From positions 1 through 64,000 of the forward strand of contig NZ_AQQP01000019.1 of assembly GCF_002210165.1 (NCBI RefSeq): a stretch of DNA of 64,000 bases, read 5' to 3'. This document shows positions 16,898 to 25,798 of this stretch, in pieces. The position numbers were made by a program, and so were the translations under genes. Under the pieces are notes generated by a model, which saw only the letters and a list, made by a program, of their open reading frames with translations, made no database searches and had not been told where the DNA came from. Source of the DNA: Phaeobacter sp. 22II1-1F12B (lineage in GTDB: Bacteria > Pseudomonadota > Alphaproteobacteria > Rhodobacterales > Rhodobacteraceae). Positions within the stretch are counted from its first letter, which is position 1. Each line of letters opens with the position of its first letter.

Positions 16898-18016
16898 TCA
16901 TCCTTCCAGGCTCACCGGGAGTTCCAGCCCGTGCTCTTTCAGCAGGGCATGGCGACGGGCCATCTTGAGATCGTCGGCGACCATTTCGGCGCACATTTCC
17001 TGCGCGGTGATCTCGGGCGTCCAGCCAAGCAGCTTTTTCGCCTTGGCCGGATCTCCGAGCAGGGTCTCGACCTCGGCGGGGCGGAAATAACGCGGGTCGA
17101 TCCGCATCACCACGTCGCCGACCTTGAGCGCCGGGGCCATGTCACCTGTGATACCGGCCACGGTGGCGACCTCGTCCACGCCCTCACCGGAGAATTCGAG
17201 CGATATGCCCAGTTCCGCGGCGGTCCAGGTGATGAACTCGCGCACCGAATACTGCACGCCGGTGGCGATCACGAAATCCTCGGGCTGATCCTGCTGCAGC
17301 ATCATCCACTGCATGCGCACGTAGTCCTTTGCATGGCCCCAGTCACGCAGCGCATCGATATTGCCCATGTAGAGACAGGGCTCTAACCCCTGCGCGATAT
17401 TCGCGAGGCCCCGGGTGATCTTGCGGGTGACAAATGTCTCGCCGCGGCGCGGGCTCTCGTGATTGAACAGGATGCCGTTGCAGGCATACATGTCATAGGC
17501 TTCGCGGTAATTCACCGTGATCCAGTAGGCATACATCTTGGCCACCGCGTAAGGCGAGCGCGGGTGGAACGGCGTGGTCTCGGTCTGCGGGATTTCCTGC
17601 ACCTTGCCGTAAAGCTCGGAGGTCGAGGCCTGGTAGAACCGGGTCTTTTTATCCAGCCCGAGGAAACGGATCGCCTCGAGCAGGCGCAGCGTGCCGGTGG
17701 CATCCACGTCGGCGGTATATTCCGGTGCCTCGAAACTGACCGCCACATGGGATTGCGCGCCAAGGTTATAGACCTCGTCCGGGGACACCTCGGAGAGGAT
17801 CCGGGTCAGGTTCGAGGTATCGGTCAGATCGCCGTAATGCAGCTTGAGTTGGGCGTGGTTCGAATGCGGATCCTCGTAGATATGGTCGATCCGCTGGGTG
17901 TTGAACAGCGAAGCCCGGCGCTTGATCCCGTGCACTTCGTAGCCCTTTTCGAGCAGGAATTCGGCAAGGTAGGATCCGTCCTGCCCGGTGATGCCGGTGA
18001 TAAGCGCTTTCTTCAT
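16898..18016 (-). CDS. gmd: GDP-mannose 4,6-dehydratase
   Basis: Catalyses the first step from GDP-mannose toward GDP-fucose. The N-terminus [19 protein letters not shown] carries the NADP motif, followed by GIKRRAS, the catalytic ASTSELYG and [12 protein letters not shown] (YxxxK), then [16 protein letters not shown]. 372 residues is standard. ATG 18016 is chosen because an AAGAAG Shine-Dalgarno lies upstream and the Rossmann fold begins at once; the longer frame to 18121 adds an unrelated leader. It heads the gmd, WcbI-FkbM, fcl cluster. Confidence 0.96.
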   Translation of the reverse strand: MKKALITGITGQDGSYLAEFLLEKGYEVHGIKRRASLFNTQRIDHIYEDPHSNHAQLKLHYGDLTDTSNLTRILSEVSPDEVYNLGAQSHVAVSFEAPEYTADVDATGTLRLLEAIRFLGLDKKTRFYQASTSELYGKVQEIPQTETTPFHPRSPYAVAKMYAYWITVNYREAYDMYACNGILFNHESPRRGETFVTRKITRGLANIAQGLEPCLYMGNIDALRDWGHAKDYVRMQWMMLQQDQPEDFVIATGVQYSVREFITWTAAELGISLEFSGEGVDEVATVAGITGDMAPALKVGDVVMRIDPRYFRPAEVETLLGDPAKAKKLLGWTPEITAQEMCAEMVADDLKMARRHALLKEHGLELPVSLEG

Positions 18017-18175
18017 CGAGCTTCTTTGTCCTTGTTCGTTCTGCCCCCCGCCCCTCGCGGAAAGCCTGCGGCTGCAACCGCCGGTACCATTCTCTTTTTC
18101 GCAGCCGGGGCAACCGCCCACAAGCAGGTTTTGCCTGTTCCGGGCAAGGTGGCGCCCGGTGTTGCGTTTCGCATC

Positions 18176-19156
18176 TCAGTCCGGCCAGATTTCCCACATC
18201 TGCAGGACCGTACGACGCCCGAAAGCGGTGTAATCCAGCCCCGCATTGGGAAAGGTAGTGAATTCGCCAAAGACCGGCCCCTCGGGGGTGAGATAGAAAT
18301 CCAGCCGCAGCAGCCAGGGCAGACGGGCGGAAATATGCTCGGCCATCGCGATCAGCGCGCCATAGCCCTCGGGCACCGGGGCGGGTACCGCCTCGGGCCA
18401 GTCCTTCTGCGCCGAAGGCAGTGGCTGGCCGTCCCGGTCCAGCGTGGCGAGGGCGCGTTTGCCATCGGGCGCGTTACGGTCGTGGACACGCACGAAAACC
18501 GCCTGGCCGGCGACCGCAAAGACCTTGAAATCGCGCGGCACCACCAGCGCCGGATCCATGTCGGCCGCCACATCCCGCAGCATCTCTTCGGCCAGCACCG
18601 AGACCCGGATCTCGCCAAAAGTCGTTGCATAGAGCCTTTCGGCATAGGCAGGCAGGGACTCTTCGATCGGCGCATTGGCGATGTGATCATACCCGCCAGC
18701 GGCCACGATCACTCCCTTGGAGGAGGCGCCGTTTTCCGGCTTGATCACCACCCGCTCCGGCAGACTGTCCCATGTCAGGTCCGAAAGCGCGGCCGCGCTC
18801 TGGTACTGCTGTGGCAGGGGCAGGCCGAGATCGGTGATATAGGCCTGCATCCGCTCCTTTCGGGTCAGCGCCGAGACATGCAGATGGGCCTCGCTGAGTG
18901 GCGCGCGATACCAGCTTTGCAACCGGTCCAGCATCCGCTGGCGCAGCTTGTCGCGGCCTTCTTCCCTGAGGATCGGCATCAGCCCCCATGGCTTGCAATA
19001 GACCCCGGGATCAAGCGCGCAGGCGGCCCGGAGCAGCGCCATCCCCTCGGCCCGCGCGCCGCCCTTGAGCGCCGTACGCCCCTCGACCAGAAGCGGTTGC
19101 GCCCGCTCGGGGAAGGCCGGGCGCGGCACCCAGGTCCCTGCCCCTGCGCCGCTCAT
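18176..19156 (-). CDS. TupA-like ATP-grasp protein (326 aa)
   Basis: The central and C-terminal regions show ATP-grasp features: ERVVIKPENGASSKGV (ATP-binding lysine and loop), PRDFKVFAVAGQAVFV, and RLDFYLT...FGEFTTFPNAG with Mg-binding acidic and Asn residues. This C-terminal pattern is that of the TupA-like family; TupA itself is linked to amide-bonded glutamate in teichuronopeptide. An amino-acid or carboxylate ligation onto a polysaccharide precursor is therefore a reasonable inference. ATG 19156 overlaps the stop of the preceding gene (ATGA at 19153-19156), and the extra upstream sequence in frame is low-complexity arginine-rich and unlikely to be translated. Confidence 0.75.
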   Translation of the reverse strand: MSGAGAGTWVPRPAFPERAQPLLVEGRTALKGGARAEGMALLRAACALDPGVYCKPWGLMPILREEGRDKLRQRMLDRLQSWYRAPLSEAHLHVSALTRKERMQAYITDLGLPLPQQYQSAAALSDLTWDSLPERVVIKPENGASSKGVIVAAGGYDHIANAPIEESLPAYAERLYATTFGEIRVSVLAEEMLRDVAADMDPALVVPRDFKVFAVAGQAVFVRVHDRNAPDGKRALATLDRDGQPLPSAQKDWPEAVPAPVPEGYGALIAMAEHISARLPWLLRLDFYLTPEGPVFGEFTTFPNAGLDYTAFGRRTVLQMWEIWPD

Positions 19157-19845
19157 TTCCCTGATCCGAAAACCTGCCGGTAATCGGCCTTTTCGAACAC
19201 GTCGCAAGCCCCGCCAAGCGTGGCGTCGACGATACGGCGCCCCTCTTCCTCGAAGATCTGCCGCGCCAGCCGGTAGGAGACCTCGGATTCCGCGAGGTTC
19301 GGCGCATCCCATTTCTGACCCCGGAAATAATCCGGGCTGAAGTGATTGGGATCGGCCCCTTTCATATGCAGCTCTTCATTGGGTTTCCCGCTGGCGGTGA
19401 AATTATGGTCCATCCCGATCACCACCACCTCGCGAAAGCCCATATAGCGGATGATCTGAAAGGCCGCATGGGTGACCGTATGGCCGCCGCGCACGCCCTG
19501 GGTAATGTCGCGGTAGAACCGCTCGGGCAGGCCTTCGGTCCGGATGTGATAGGTAAAGGCATCCTCGGGCACCAGTCCGGCGCAGCTATCCGACAGGAAC
19601 TTGATCGCCGTCATCCGGCGATAGACCTCGGCCGACTGTTGGATCACCTTGTCGTTCACCGCCACGAGATAGCGCGGGTAAAAGCCGAATTTTTCCAGCC
19701 CGAGGTGGATCTTGTTCAACCCGAAGACGATCTCGCCCCTAAGGAAATCCAGCTCCATCCGGTTCAGCGACGGGCCGTTGCAGACCAGCACGCAGCGCTC
19801 ACCCCGGTGGCAGTCGTGAAACAGCGAAAGCCGGGAGGTACTCAT
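19153..19845 (-). CDS. DUF115-type protein, possible glycosyltransferase (230 aa)
   Basis: The N-terminal CVLVCNGPSLNRMELDFL and VFGLNKIHLG match the nucleotide-binding start of DUF115/MptE-like proteins, which also resembles GT42 sialyltransferases (NGPSL). VVVIGMDHNFT follows near residue 145. Proteins of this type occur in polysaccharide and flagellin-glycosylation loci. It is translationally coupled to the TupA-like gene, so the two probably act on the same intermediate. Exact activity unknown. Confidence 0.7.
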   Translation of the reverse strand: MSTSRLSLFHDCHRGERCVLVCNGPSLNRMELDFLRGEIVFGLNKIHLGLEKFGFYPRYLVAVNDKVIQQSAEVYRRMTAIKFLSDSCAGLVPEDAFTYHIRTEGLPERFYRDITQGVRGGHTVTHAAFQIIRYMGFREVVVIGMDHNFTASGKPNEELHMKGADPNHFSPDYFRGQKWDAPNLAESEVSYRLARQIFEEEGRRIVDATLGGACDVFEKADYRQVFGSGK

Positions 19846-20081
19846 CTGCAGACGCCGCCACCCGGTGGAATAGCCCGTGGGAATATCCCGTTCTGATCGC
19901 CCATGCCGCCCCCTTCAGGCCCTGTTTCCGGCTGCTGTTGTCCTGTGATTACCGAGGCTTTGCAACCCCTGCCCGGGGCGGGGCCTTCGGACGGGCAGGC
20001 GCTTGCCCCGCTTTCACAATCTGCTTAGACCTTGGGGCCAATTCCCACTTCCGGCGCGGCCGGGTCCGAAAGGCACGCCAC
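19846..20081. promoter_or_regulatory. Divergent intergenic region between the DUF115 and sugar dehydrogenase genes
   Basis: The 236 bp between divergent genes must contain both promoters. I saw no convincing operator or gene. It is GC-rich, with CTTGCCCCGC...GCGGGGCC-like complementary stretches that may form weak structure. Confidence 0.3.
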
Positions 20082-21017
20082 ATGGAGCAGGCTCCCCTCA
20101 TCGCCCTCGCCGGGATCGGCAAGATCGCACGGGATCAGCACCTTCCCTCCATCGCCGCCACCGGCAATTTCACCCTTGCCGCCACACTGAGCCGAAACGC
20201 CTCGCTGTCCGGCGTGCCCGCGTATCGCTCCCTTGACGAGATGTGTGCCGCCCATCCCGATCTGGCGGCCATCGCCCTCTGCACCCCGCCGCAGGTCCGC
20301 TATGAACAGGCCCGCGCGGCGCTGGAGGCCGGGCTTGACGTGTTTCTTGAAAAACCCCCGGCCGCGACGCTTGGCGAAATCGAGGCGCTGGCCGCCCTGG
20401 CCCGAGACCGCGACCGGGTGCTCTTTGCCAGCTGGCATTCGCGCTTTGCCCGGCAGGTACCCGCCGCCCGCGACTGGCTGGCAGACCGGACCGTCCGCGC
20501 CGTCGACATCCGCTGGCGCGAGGACGTGCGACACTGGCATCCGGGGCAGGACTGGCTCTGGCAACCCGGCGGCATGGGGGTGTTCGACCCGGGCATCAAT
20601 GCCCTGTCGATCCTGACCGAGATCCTGCCCGGGCCGATATTCCTGCGCCGTTCGGATCTTTATGTGCCGGAAAACCGCGCCACGCCCATCGCCGCCCAAC
20701 TGGAGATGGAAACCGCCACCGGTGCCCCGGTCGCCGCCGATTTCGATTTCCGAGAAACCGGCCCGCAGGTCTGGGAGATCCGGGTCGAGACCGACGCCGG
20801 GTCCCTGCTCTTGCACGAGGGCGGCGCGGCGCTCGATATCGCGGGCCGGACCATCGCCCCCGACCCGGCAACCGGCAGCGAATACGAAGAACTCTACCGC
20901 CGCTTTGCCCGGCTGGTGGCGGCGCGGCAGGCAGAGGTGGACATCACCCCGCTCACGCTGGTCAGCGACGCCTTTCTGCTGGGCCGGCAGATCCCCGTGG
21001 AGCCGTTTCATGACTGA
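20082..21017 (+). CDS. Gfo/Idh/MocA oxidoreductase, galactose/arabinose 1-dehydrogenase-like (311 aa)
   Basis: The N-terminal Rossmann fold contains LAGIGKIARDQHLPSI, then ALCTPPQVR and the family motif FLEKPPAATLGE. WREDVRHWHPGQDWLW followed by GGMGVFDPGINALS is typical of D-galactose 1-dehydrogenase and related L-arabinose dehydrogenases, which oxidise the free sugar to its lactone. The downstream gene is a lactonase overlapping by eight bases, giving an oxidation-plus-hydrolysis pair. ATG 20082 starts right before the Rossmann strand; longer in-frame sequence is not conserved in style. It could recycle or scavenge sugars from the polymer. Confidence 0.85.
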   Translation: MEQAPLIALAGIGKIARDQHLPSIAATGNFTLAATLSRNASLSGVPAYRSLDEMCAAHPDLAAIALCTPPQVRYEQARAALEAGLDVFLEKPPAATLGEIEALAALARDRDRVLFASWHSRFARQVPAARDWLADRTVRAVDIRWREDVRHWHPGQDWLWQPGGMGVFDPGINALSILTEILPGPIFLRRSDLYVPENRATPIAAQLEMETATGAPVAADFDFRETGPQVWEIRVETDAGSLLLHEGGAALDIAGRTIAPDPATGSEYEELYRRFARLVAARQAEVDITPLTLVSDAFLLGRQIPVEPFHD

Positions 21018-21876
21018 TGCCCCCCTGTTCGACCCCCGCCCCTGCCGCCTTGGCGAAGGACCGCTCTGGCATCCCGAACGGGGTCAGTTGTTCTGGTTCG
21101 ACATCCTCGGCAAGCGTCTGCTGACCCGCAGCGGCGAGGAAACTGCCGAATGGTCTTTCGAACGGCATGTTTCGGCAGCAGGCTGGACCGGTGCCAATAC
21201 CCTGCTGATCGCCACCGAAACCGCGCTGTGCCATTTCGATCTGACCCGCGGCAGCAGCGAAGAGATCGCCGCGCTGGAAGCGGACAACCCGGTCACCCGT
21301 TCCAATGACGGGCGCGCCGATCCCTGGGGCGGGTTCTGGATCGGCACCATGGGCAAGCAGGCCGAACGCGAAGCCGGGGCGATCTACCGCTATTACCGGG
21401 GCGAATTGCGCCGGGTCTTCGACCGGATCACCATTTCCAACGCGATCTGTTTTTCGCCGGACGGAAACTGGCTCTATTTCGCCGATACACGCCGCCGCAA
21501 AGTCTGGCGTCAGGCCCTGCGCGACGGTGATGGCTGGCCTGCGGAATCCGATCCTGAGCTGTTTCTCGACCTGACATCAGAGGAATTGAACCCGGATGGG
21601 GCGGTGGTGGACAGCGCGGGCCATATCTGGATCGCGCAATGGGGCGCGTCGCGGGTTGCGCGTTATACCCCCGAAGGAGATCTTGAGCGCAGCGTCGGGT
21701 TTCCCGCGCAGCAGATCTCCTGCCCGGCTTTCGGCGGGCCCGACCTTGCCACGCTTTTCGCCACCTCGGCCAGCGACGGCCTCTCCGAAGACGGCACCCA
21801 CGAGGGGCGCACCTTCAGCGCCGACCTGTCCGCCGACGGTATCACCGGACAGGCCGAATACCGGGTGCTGCTCTGA
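21010..21876 (+). CDS. SMP-30/gluconolactonase-like sugar lactonase (288 aa)
   Basis: A six-bladed propeller of the SMP-30 family. Metal ligands are visible in GEGPLWHPE (Glu), TISNAICFSPDG (Asn) and ELNPDGAVVDSAGHIW (Asp); RSNDGRADPWGGFWIGTM is the usual active-site strand. It hydrolyses the aldonolactone made by the dehydrogenase encoded immediately upstream. The start ATG at 21010 overlaps that gene's end by eight bases. Confidence 0.9.
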   Translation: MTDAPLFDPRPCRLGEGPLWHPERGQLFWFDILGKRLLTRSGEETAEWSFERHVSAAGWTGANTLLIATETALCHFDLTRGSSEEIAALEADNPVTRSNDGRADPWGGFWIGTMGKQAEREAGAIYRYYRGELRRVFDRITISNAICFSPDGNWLYFADTRRRKVWRQALRDGDGWPAESDPELFLDLTSEELNPDGAVVDSAGHIWIAQWGASRVARYTPEGDLERSVGFPAQQISCPAFGGPDLATLFATSASDGLSEDGTHEGRTFSADLSADGITGQAEYRVLL

Positions 21877-21878
21877 CA

Positions 21879-22883
21879 GTGCCCGAGACACGCTATACCA
21901 TCGCCGCCACCGGCCTGTCGGATCTGGCCACAGCCCTTGCCGTGCTTGAACAGGAAGAAGCGGTGGCCGCCGATGATCTGCCCGGGCGCTGCCGGCTTCT
22001 GCTCTTTGCCGCGGAAATCGCCCTGCCCGACCCTTTGGTGTGCGAATTTCGCCGCATCTGCAGGGATCGCCTGCCCGGGGTCGCGGTCGAGATCATGCGC
22101 TTTGCCGATGCCCCCGAACGCGACCGGCTGATCGCGGCGCTCCCCCCGGCCGGTCATGGCCCCCATGTCCTGATCGGCAACCAGCTTCACGTCCCCCATA
22201 ACCGGGTGCTCTATGCTGGCCTCGCCCCGGATCGTCTGCTGTTTTACGACAACGGGCTGTCAAGCTATGCGCCGCATCCGCCCTCGGTGCTCGAAAGCCT
22301 TCGCGTCACCCTGCCCGGCCTCGGGATTCGGGCCTGCCTTGGTCACGCGGATCGGCTGGGCATTCCACCCTATCTTGAGGGCATCCCGACCACCGCGGTA
22401 ATGGCCGGAGCCGCCCGGCATGCCTATGCAAGGCTCGCCCCGGAAACCGCATGGCGTCTTGGCGCACCGGATCTGCCGGAAACCCTGCTGGTGCTGGGCA
22501 CTGGTTTCGCGCGTACCGGGCTGATTGACGAGGCCGAGGAGATCGACCTGCATCTCGCCCTGTTCCGCGCCATCCGGCAGCGTCATGACGGCAGGCTGGT
22601 CTTCAAGGGCCACCCCCGCGCCGGACCGGCCCTCGCGCAGGCCTGCAGGGGTGAGGAGATCGATATGCTTGAAACCACCCTGCCGGTCGAATGCCATGTG
22701 ACCGGCCCCCGGGGCCGGGTCTTCAGCTTTTCCTCGACCGCGCTTCTGACGCTGGAAGATCACTTTGGCTGGGAAAGTCACCGGATCGCCGCCCCGGCGA
22801 TGGAGGAGGTGTTCAATGCCCGCCCGCAACTCGCTATGATCCGGGAAATCCCCGTGAGCGCCGATCTGGAACTGGAGTCCTGA
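21879..22883 (+). CDS. Polysialyltransferase-like glycosyltransferase (334 aa)
   Basis: It starts with GTG at 21879, two bases after the lactonase stop. The fold looks like a GT-B retaining/inverting capsule glycosyltransferase of the alpha-2,8-polysialyltransferase group: LLFYDNGLSSY mid-protein and, near the C-terminus, RLVFKGHPR and FSFSSTALLTLED (the HPR and S-S-T donor motifs of that group). With a CMP-sugar synthetase at 30970-31674, a CMP-activated ulosonic acid donor is plausible. Low overall similarity makes the exact specificity uncertain. Confidence 0.65.
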   Translation: MPETRYTIAATGLSDLATALAVLEQEEAVAADDLPGRCRLLLFAAEIALPDPLVCEFRRICRDRLPGVAVEIMRFADAPERDRLIAALPPAGHGPHVLIGNQLHVPHNRVLYAGLAPDRLLFYDNGLSSYAPHPPSVLESLRVTLPGLGIRACLGHADRLGIPPYLEGIPTTAVMAGAARHAYARLAPETAWRLGAPDLPETLLVLGTGFARTGLIDEAEEIDLHLALFRAIRQRHDGRLVFKGHPRAGPALAQACRGEEIDMLETTLPVECHVTGPRGRVFSFSSTALLTLEDHFGWESHRIAAPAMEEVFNARPQLAMIREIPVSADLELES

Positions 22884-23432
22884 ATGCTGAGCGACGACTA
22901 TCGCAAAAACCTTGTCGGATTGCATGGCAATGCCAAGTGGGGGTCATCGACGGATATTCCGCAGATGGCCCTTGAGGCGGTCGCGAATTACGAGATCAAG
23001 ACCCTGCTCGATTTCGGCAGCGGCAAGGGCAAGGTCAGCGAGACCTTCCGCCAGACATTTCCCGAGCTGAGCGTGCACAGCTATGAACCGGCGCTCGAGG
23101 GTGCGACCCTGCCGGATCAGACCGAAATGACCTTTTCCAAGGATGTGCTCGAACATGTCGAGCCGCATATGCTGGAATACGTGCTCTACGACCTGCATCA
23201 GCGCACGACCAAGGTGCAATACCACCTGATCGCCTGCCACAAGGCGGTGCATTACCTTCCCGACGGGCGCAACGCGCATCTGATCATCGAAACCCCAGAC
23301 TGGTGGCAGCGCCTGTTCCGCAGCATGGGGTTCCAGATCCGGGCCGAGAATGTCATCGGCGACATCAAACATCCGCCGGGCCGGGCCTCGATCGCCACGA
23401 CCAAATACGAATGCCTGCTGGAAAGAAGCTGA
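22884..23432 (+). CDS. Class I SAM-dependent methyltransferase-like protein (182 aa)
   Basis: TLLDFGSGKGKVSETF (about residues 40-55) is SAM motif I, HSYEPA follows with the acidic ribose-binding residue, and SKDVLEHVEPHML is the post-II motif typical of methyltransferases. At 182 residues it is compact. It directly follows the polysialyltransferase-like gene (TGAATG junction) and converges on the pyruvyl transferase gene with only ten bases between. The likely substrate is a sugar of the same polymer. Confidence 0.75.
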   Translation: MLSDDYRKNLVGLHGNAKWGSSTDIPQMALEAVANYEIKTLLDFGSGKGKVSETFRQTFPELSVHSYEPALEGATLPDQTEMTFSKDVLEHVEPHMLEYVLYDLHQRTTKVQYHLIACHKAVHYLPDGRNAHLIIETPDWWQRLFRSMGFQIRAENVIGDIKHPPGRASIATTKYECLLERS

Positions 23433-23442
23433 CCTGGCAAAA

Positions 23443-24306
23443 TCAGTCCCGGGCCAGCAGAGCGAGCACGCGTTCGTAAAAGGCCATGTTGAGAGCACGG
23501 GCCTCGGCCAGCGCCTTCGGATAAGCCGGAATGTCAGCCGCCTCCTTCAGAACCTCTCCGAAATGCTCCGGGGTGGCATGGGCAGGCGGCCATTTGAAAT
23601 AAGCGAACTTTCCGCCCTGAACCAGGGAAATGACCTTTTTGCCAAGCAGAGTCGCCCAGTAAAGCCCGTGATATGAATCGGTGATCACCACCTCTCCGGA
23701 GGCAAGGAAATCAAGCGTATCGGTGAACTCGCCGTAATTGTGCATCACCGGACGGTCCCCGAAAACCGCCGCCTGCTTGTAGGCCTTGTTGTAATGCAGA
23801 AAGCAGACCGCCTCGTGCACGGGCGGCGGGCGCGAGATGTCAAAGGCCGGGCTCATGGCGCTGGCGCAGGGGCAGAACAGGATCCTGTCGCCGTCGATGG
23901 AGGGAGCCTCGTAATCACGCGTTCCGATCAGGGCACACCTGTCCGTGAAATCCGCCAGCAATGGCGGGCTGCGCGGCGTATCCGTTCCCACTCCCCAGAG
24001 CACGAGATTCGCCCTAGGGCGCAGCCTTTCATAATACATCGGCTTGCGCAGGTAGTTATTTCCGAAGATCCCGCCCCCGACAATGATATTGTCGATATTC
24101 TCCTCACCCCTGTTCACGGTCGACCAGAAATCCGCGGCAACGGTTTCCCCCCGGAAGGTGAAGTAATCGAAGGGACTCGACCTCAGATCGCCGATATTGG
24201 AGGTTTCCCGGGCATGCAGGAAGAGGGTCGTGCAAACAGGCGGACGGTCCAGCCTGTAATTGCTCGGCCTGAAGGGAATGAAGACATCTGGCTCGGGGCT
24301 AGTCAT
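23443..24306 (-). CDS. Polysaccharide pyruvyl transferase family protein (287 aa)
   Basis: The N-terminus SNIGDLRSSPFDYF and IVGGGIFGNNYLR and the C-terminal VITDSYHGLYWATLLGKKV match the PS_pyruv_trans fold (GGG near the start, SxHG near the end). Members add a pyruvate ketal from phosphoenolpyruvate to hexoses, giving acidic polymers. ATG 24306 is supported by an eight-base overlap with the upstream gene's stop; the longer frame has no domain content. It is the last gene of the 14-kb minus-strand operon starting at glf. Confidence 0.82.
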   Translation of the reverse strand: MTSPEPDVFIPFRPSNYRLDRPPVCTTLFLHARETSNIGDLRSSPFDYFTFRGETVAADFWSTVNRGEENIDNIIVGGGIFGNNYLRKPMYYERLRPRANLVLWGVGTDTPRSPPLLADFTDRCALIGTRDYEAPSIDGDRILFCPCASAMSPAFDISRPPPVHEAVCFLHYNKAYKQAAVFGDRPVMHNYGEFTDTLDFLASGEVVITDSYHGLYWATLLGKKVISLVQGGKFAYFKWPPAHATPEHFGEVLKEAADIPAYPKALAEARALNMAFYERVLALLARD

Positions 24307-25798
24307 ATCCAAGCGCCTCTTCGGCCCAGCCGAAAAGCTCGTGGAAGGCATCGCCAAGCTCCCCCCGGAACAGGTCTTTCCAGCCCGAGGACACGCCCGT
24401 CGTCGCATGGGCGGTCTTGCCCTTGTTCCACTGGCTGTTCTTAGCCGCGATCTTCAGCACCTGCGCCGCCGGTTCCCCGCCAAAGCCCAGGTGCCGCACA
24501 AGCGGCTGCAGAGTCTGCATGGCCCTGTCATGGGTCACGTCTTCCAGCTTGACCGTCATGAAACGGCGATCGGCGGGAAAGGCCAGCATGTCGAGAAGCA
24601 CCGCGCGCGAATAGCAGCGCATCTCGAAGAGAATCTTCTCTTCGAGCGTGTCGAAGCTGCGCAGCATCTCGGCATAGGTCCGGCCGGCAAAATCATACCC
24701 GGAATCGAAATCGTGGATCCGCGCATGGGGCGGCGGCGGGGCGGTCAGCTGGTCGATCTTTGACTGCATCGACCGCTTCGGGTTCTTGATGACGTTGTAG
24801 CTGTCGCGCGAGGAAACCGCCCAGAAGGTTTCCCCGGTGAACCGCTGCATCGGCACGTTGAGCCAGGGCTCCTTGCCGCGCTCATGGTAAAGCGTGGCCG
24901 AGTGCAGGAGCCCCATCGGGTGACGCACCATGTGCACCCCACGGAAATTCGCGGGCATGGTCATGCCCTCGAGACGGGAGTGCTGGTGCAGACAGATCTT
25001 CCAGCGCGGCGGCTCGGGGTCGTAGAACTTGAGCCAGATCGGCAGGGAAAACGTCTCGGAAATCTCGCGGAACACGGGCAGCAGGAAATTGGTGCCGACC
25101 TTGTGGTGTCCGCAGACCAGAAGCGGTGCCTCCGGCATTCTGTCGGTTCCCCGCGCCGTGTTCTTCAGGATCGTCGGCAAGGTCCGCGGGCGCGGCGTAA
25201 GCTCTTCGATCCGGCGCTCCAGCCGTGCAAGCTGTCCGTCAAGGATCCTGACATGGTCTGGTGCCGGATCGTGCCGCAACTCCCGGCCGATGGAGCGCAT
25301 CGCATCGGGCAGCTGGCCCAGACGCATCTTTTCCTGGATATTGCGGGACCGGCCCAGCACGGCCGCATCGTCCTGAGGCAGGACACAGGCCACGGATTGC
25401 TCAAAGAGCTGCCCGGCGAGATCTTCGTCTTCCAGAAGCGAGGCTGCCCGCCCGAGGCTGTTATAGGCCCCGCCGACCAGCACCTGCGCCAGCACCGCCC
25501 GGTTGCACCCCCATTCCTGCGCCCTGAGCGCGTATTCCCGCGCCCGTTCCATCTCGCCAAGCTGGGCAAGACCGGCGGCGGCAAGGACGGCAAGCCTCCC
25601 ACGTTCCCGGTAACGTTCCAGATCCTCGCCGGCCAGCTCTCCGAGCTTCTCCCACTCTGCCATCTGCCAGTAGGTCCGGCAGCGGTTCAGCAGGACCGTG
25701 CCACTGTCGTCAGAGGGGCGCAGGCCGGTTTCGCTCTCTGCCGGTACCACCGTCCCCTCGAAGACATCCGCCGAGGAAGCTTTCCTTTTCCGGGTCAC
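24299..25798 (-). CDS. TPR-like N-terminus fused to a sulfotransferase domain (499 aa)
   Basis: Residues about 35-200 are helical repeats (LAAAGLAQLGEMERAREYALRA) resembling TPRs. The sulfotransferase starts with LLVCGHHKVGTNFLLPVF (229-240), the PAPS 5'-phosphosulfate loop. GVHMVRHPMGLLHSA supplies the 3'-phosphate-binding Arg and a downstream Ser. FMTVKLEDVTHD and the C-terminal basic WNKGKTAHATTG resemble the third PAPS-contact region. It is a fourth sulfotransferase-like gene in the window besides those at 37736-41470. The stop overlaps the pyruvyl transferase start; the start overlaps the upstream gene by four bases. Confidence 0.78.
   Translation of the reverse strand: MTRKRKASSADVFEGTVVPAESETGLRPSDDSGTVLLNRCRTYWQMAEWEKLGELAGEDLERYRERGRLAVLAAAGLAQLGEMERAREYALRAQEWGCNRAVLAQVLVGGAYNSLGRAASLLEDEDLAGQLFEQSVACVLPQDDAAVLGRSRNIQEKMRLGQLPDAMRSIGRELRHDPAPDHVRILDGQLARLERRIEELTPRPRTLPTILKNTARGTDRMPEAPLLVCGHHKVGTNFLLPVFREISETFSLPIWLKFYDPEPPRWKICLHQHSRLEGMTMPANFRGVHMVRHPMGLLHSATLYHERGKEPWLNVPMQRFTGETFWAVSSRDSYNVIKNPKRSMQSKIDQLTAPPPPHARIHDFDSGYDFAGRTYAEMLRSFDTLEEKILFEMRCYSRAVLLDMLAFPADRRFMTVKLEDVTHDRAMQTLQPLVRHLGFGGEPAAQVLKIAAKNSQWNKGKTAHATTGVSSGWKDLFRGELGDAFHELFGWAEEALGYD

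Noticed and set aside
17459-19183. 574-residue open frame on plus, antisense to gmd and the ATP-grasp gene
   Set aside because: It runs opposite to well-supported genes and shows Arg/Pro/His-rich shadow composition with no domain.
20082-23432. A prophage around the terminase small subunit
   Set aside because: No large terminase, portal, capsid, integrase or lysis gene is found anywhere near; the flanks are sugar-nucleotide and modification genes.
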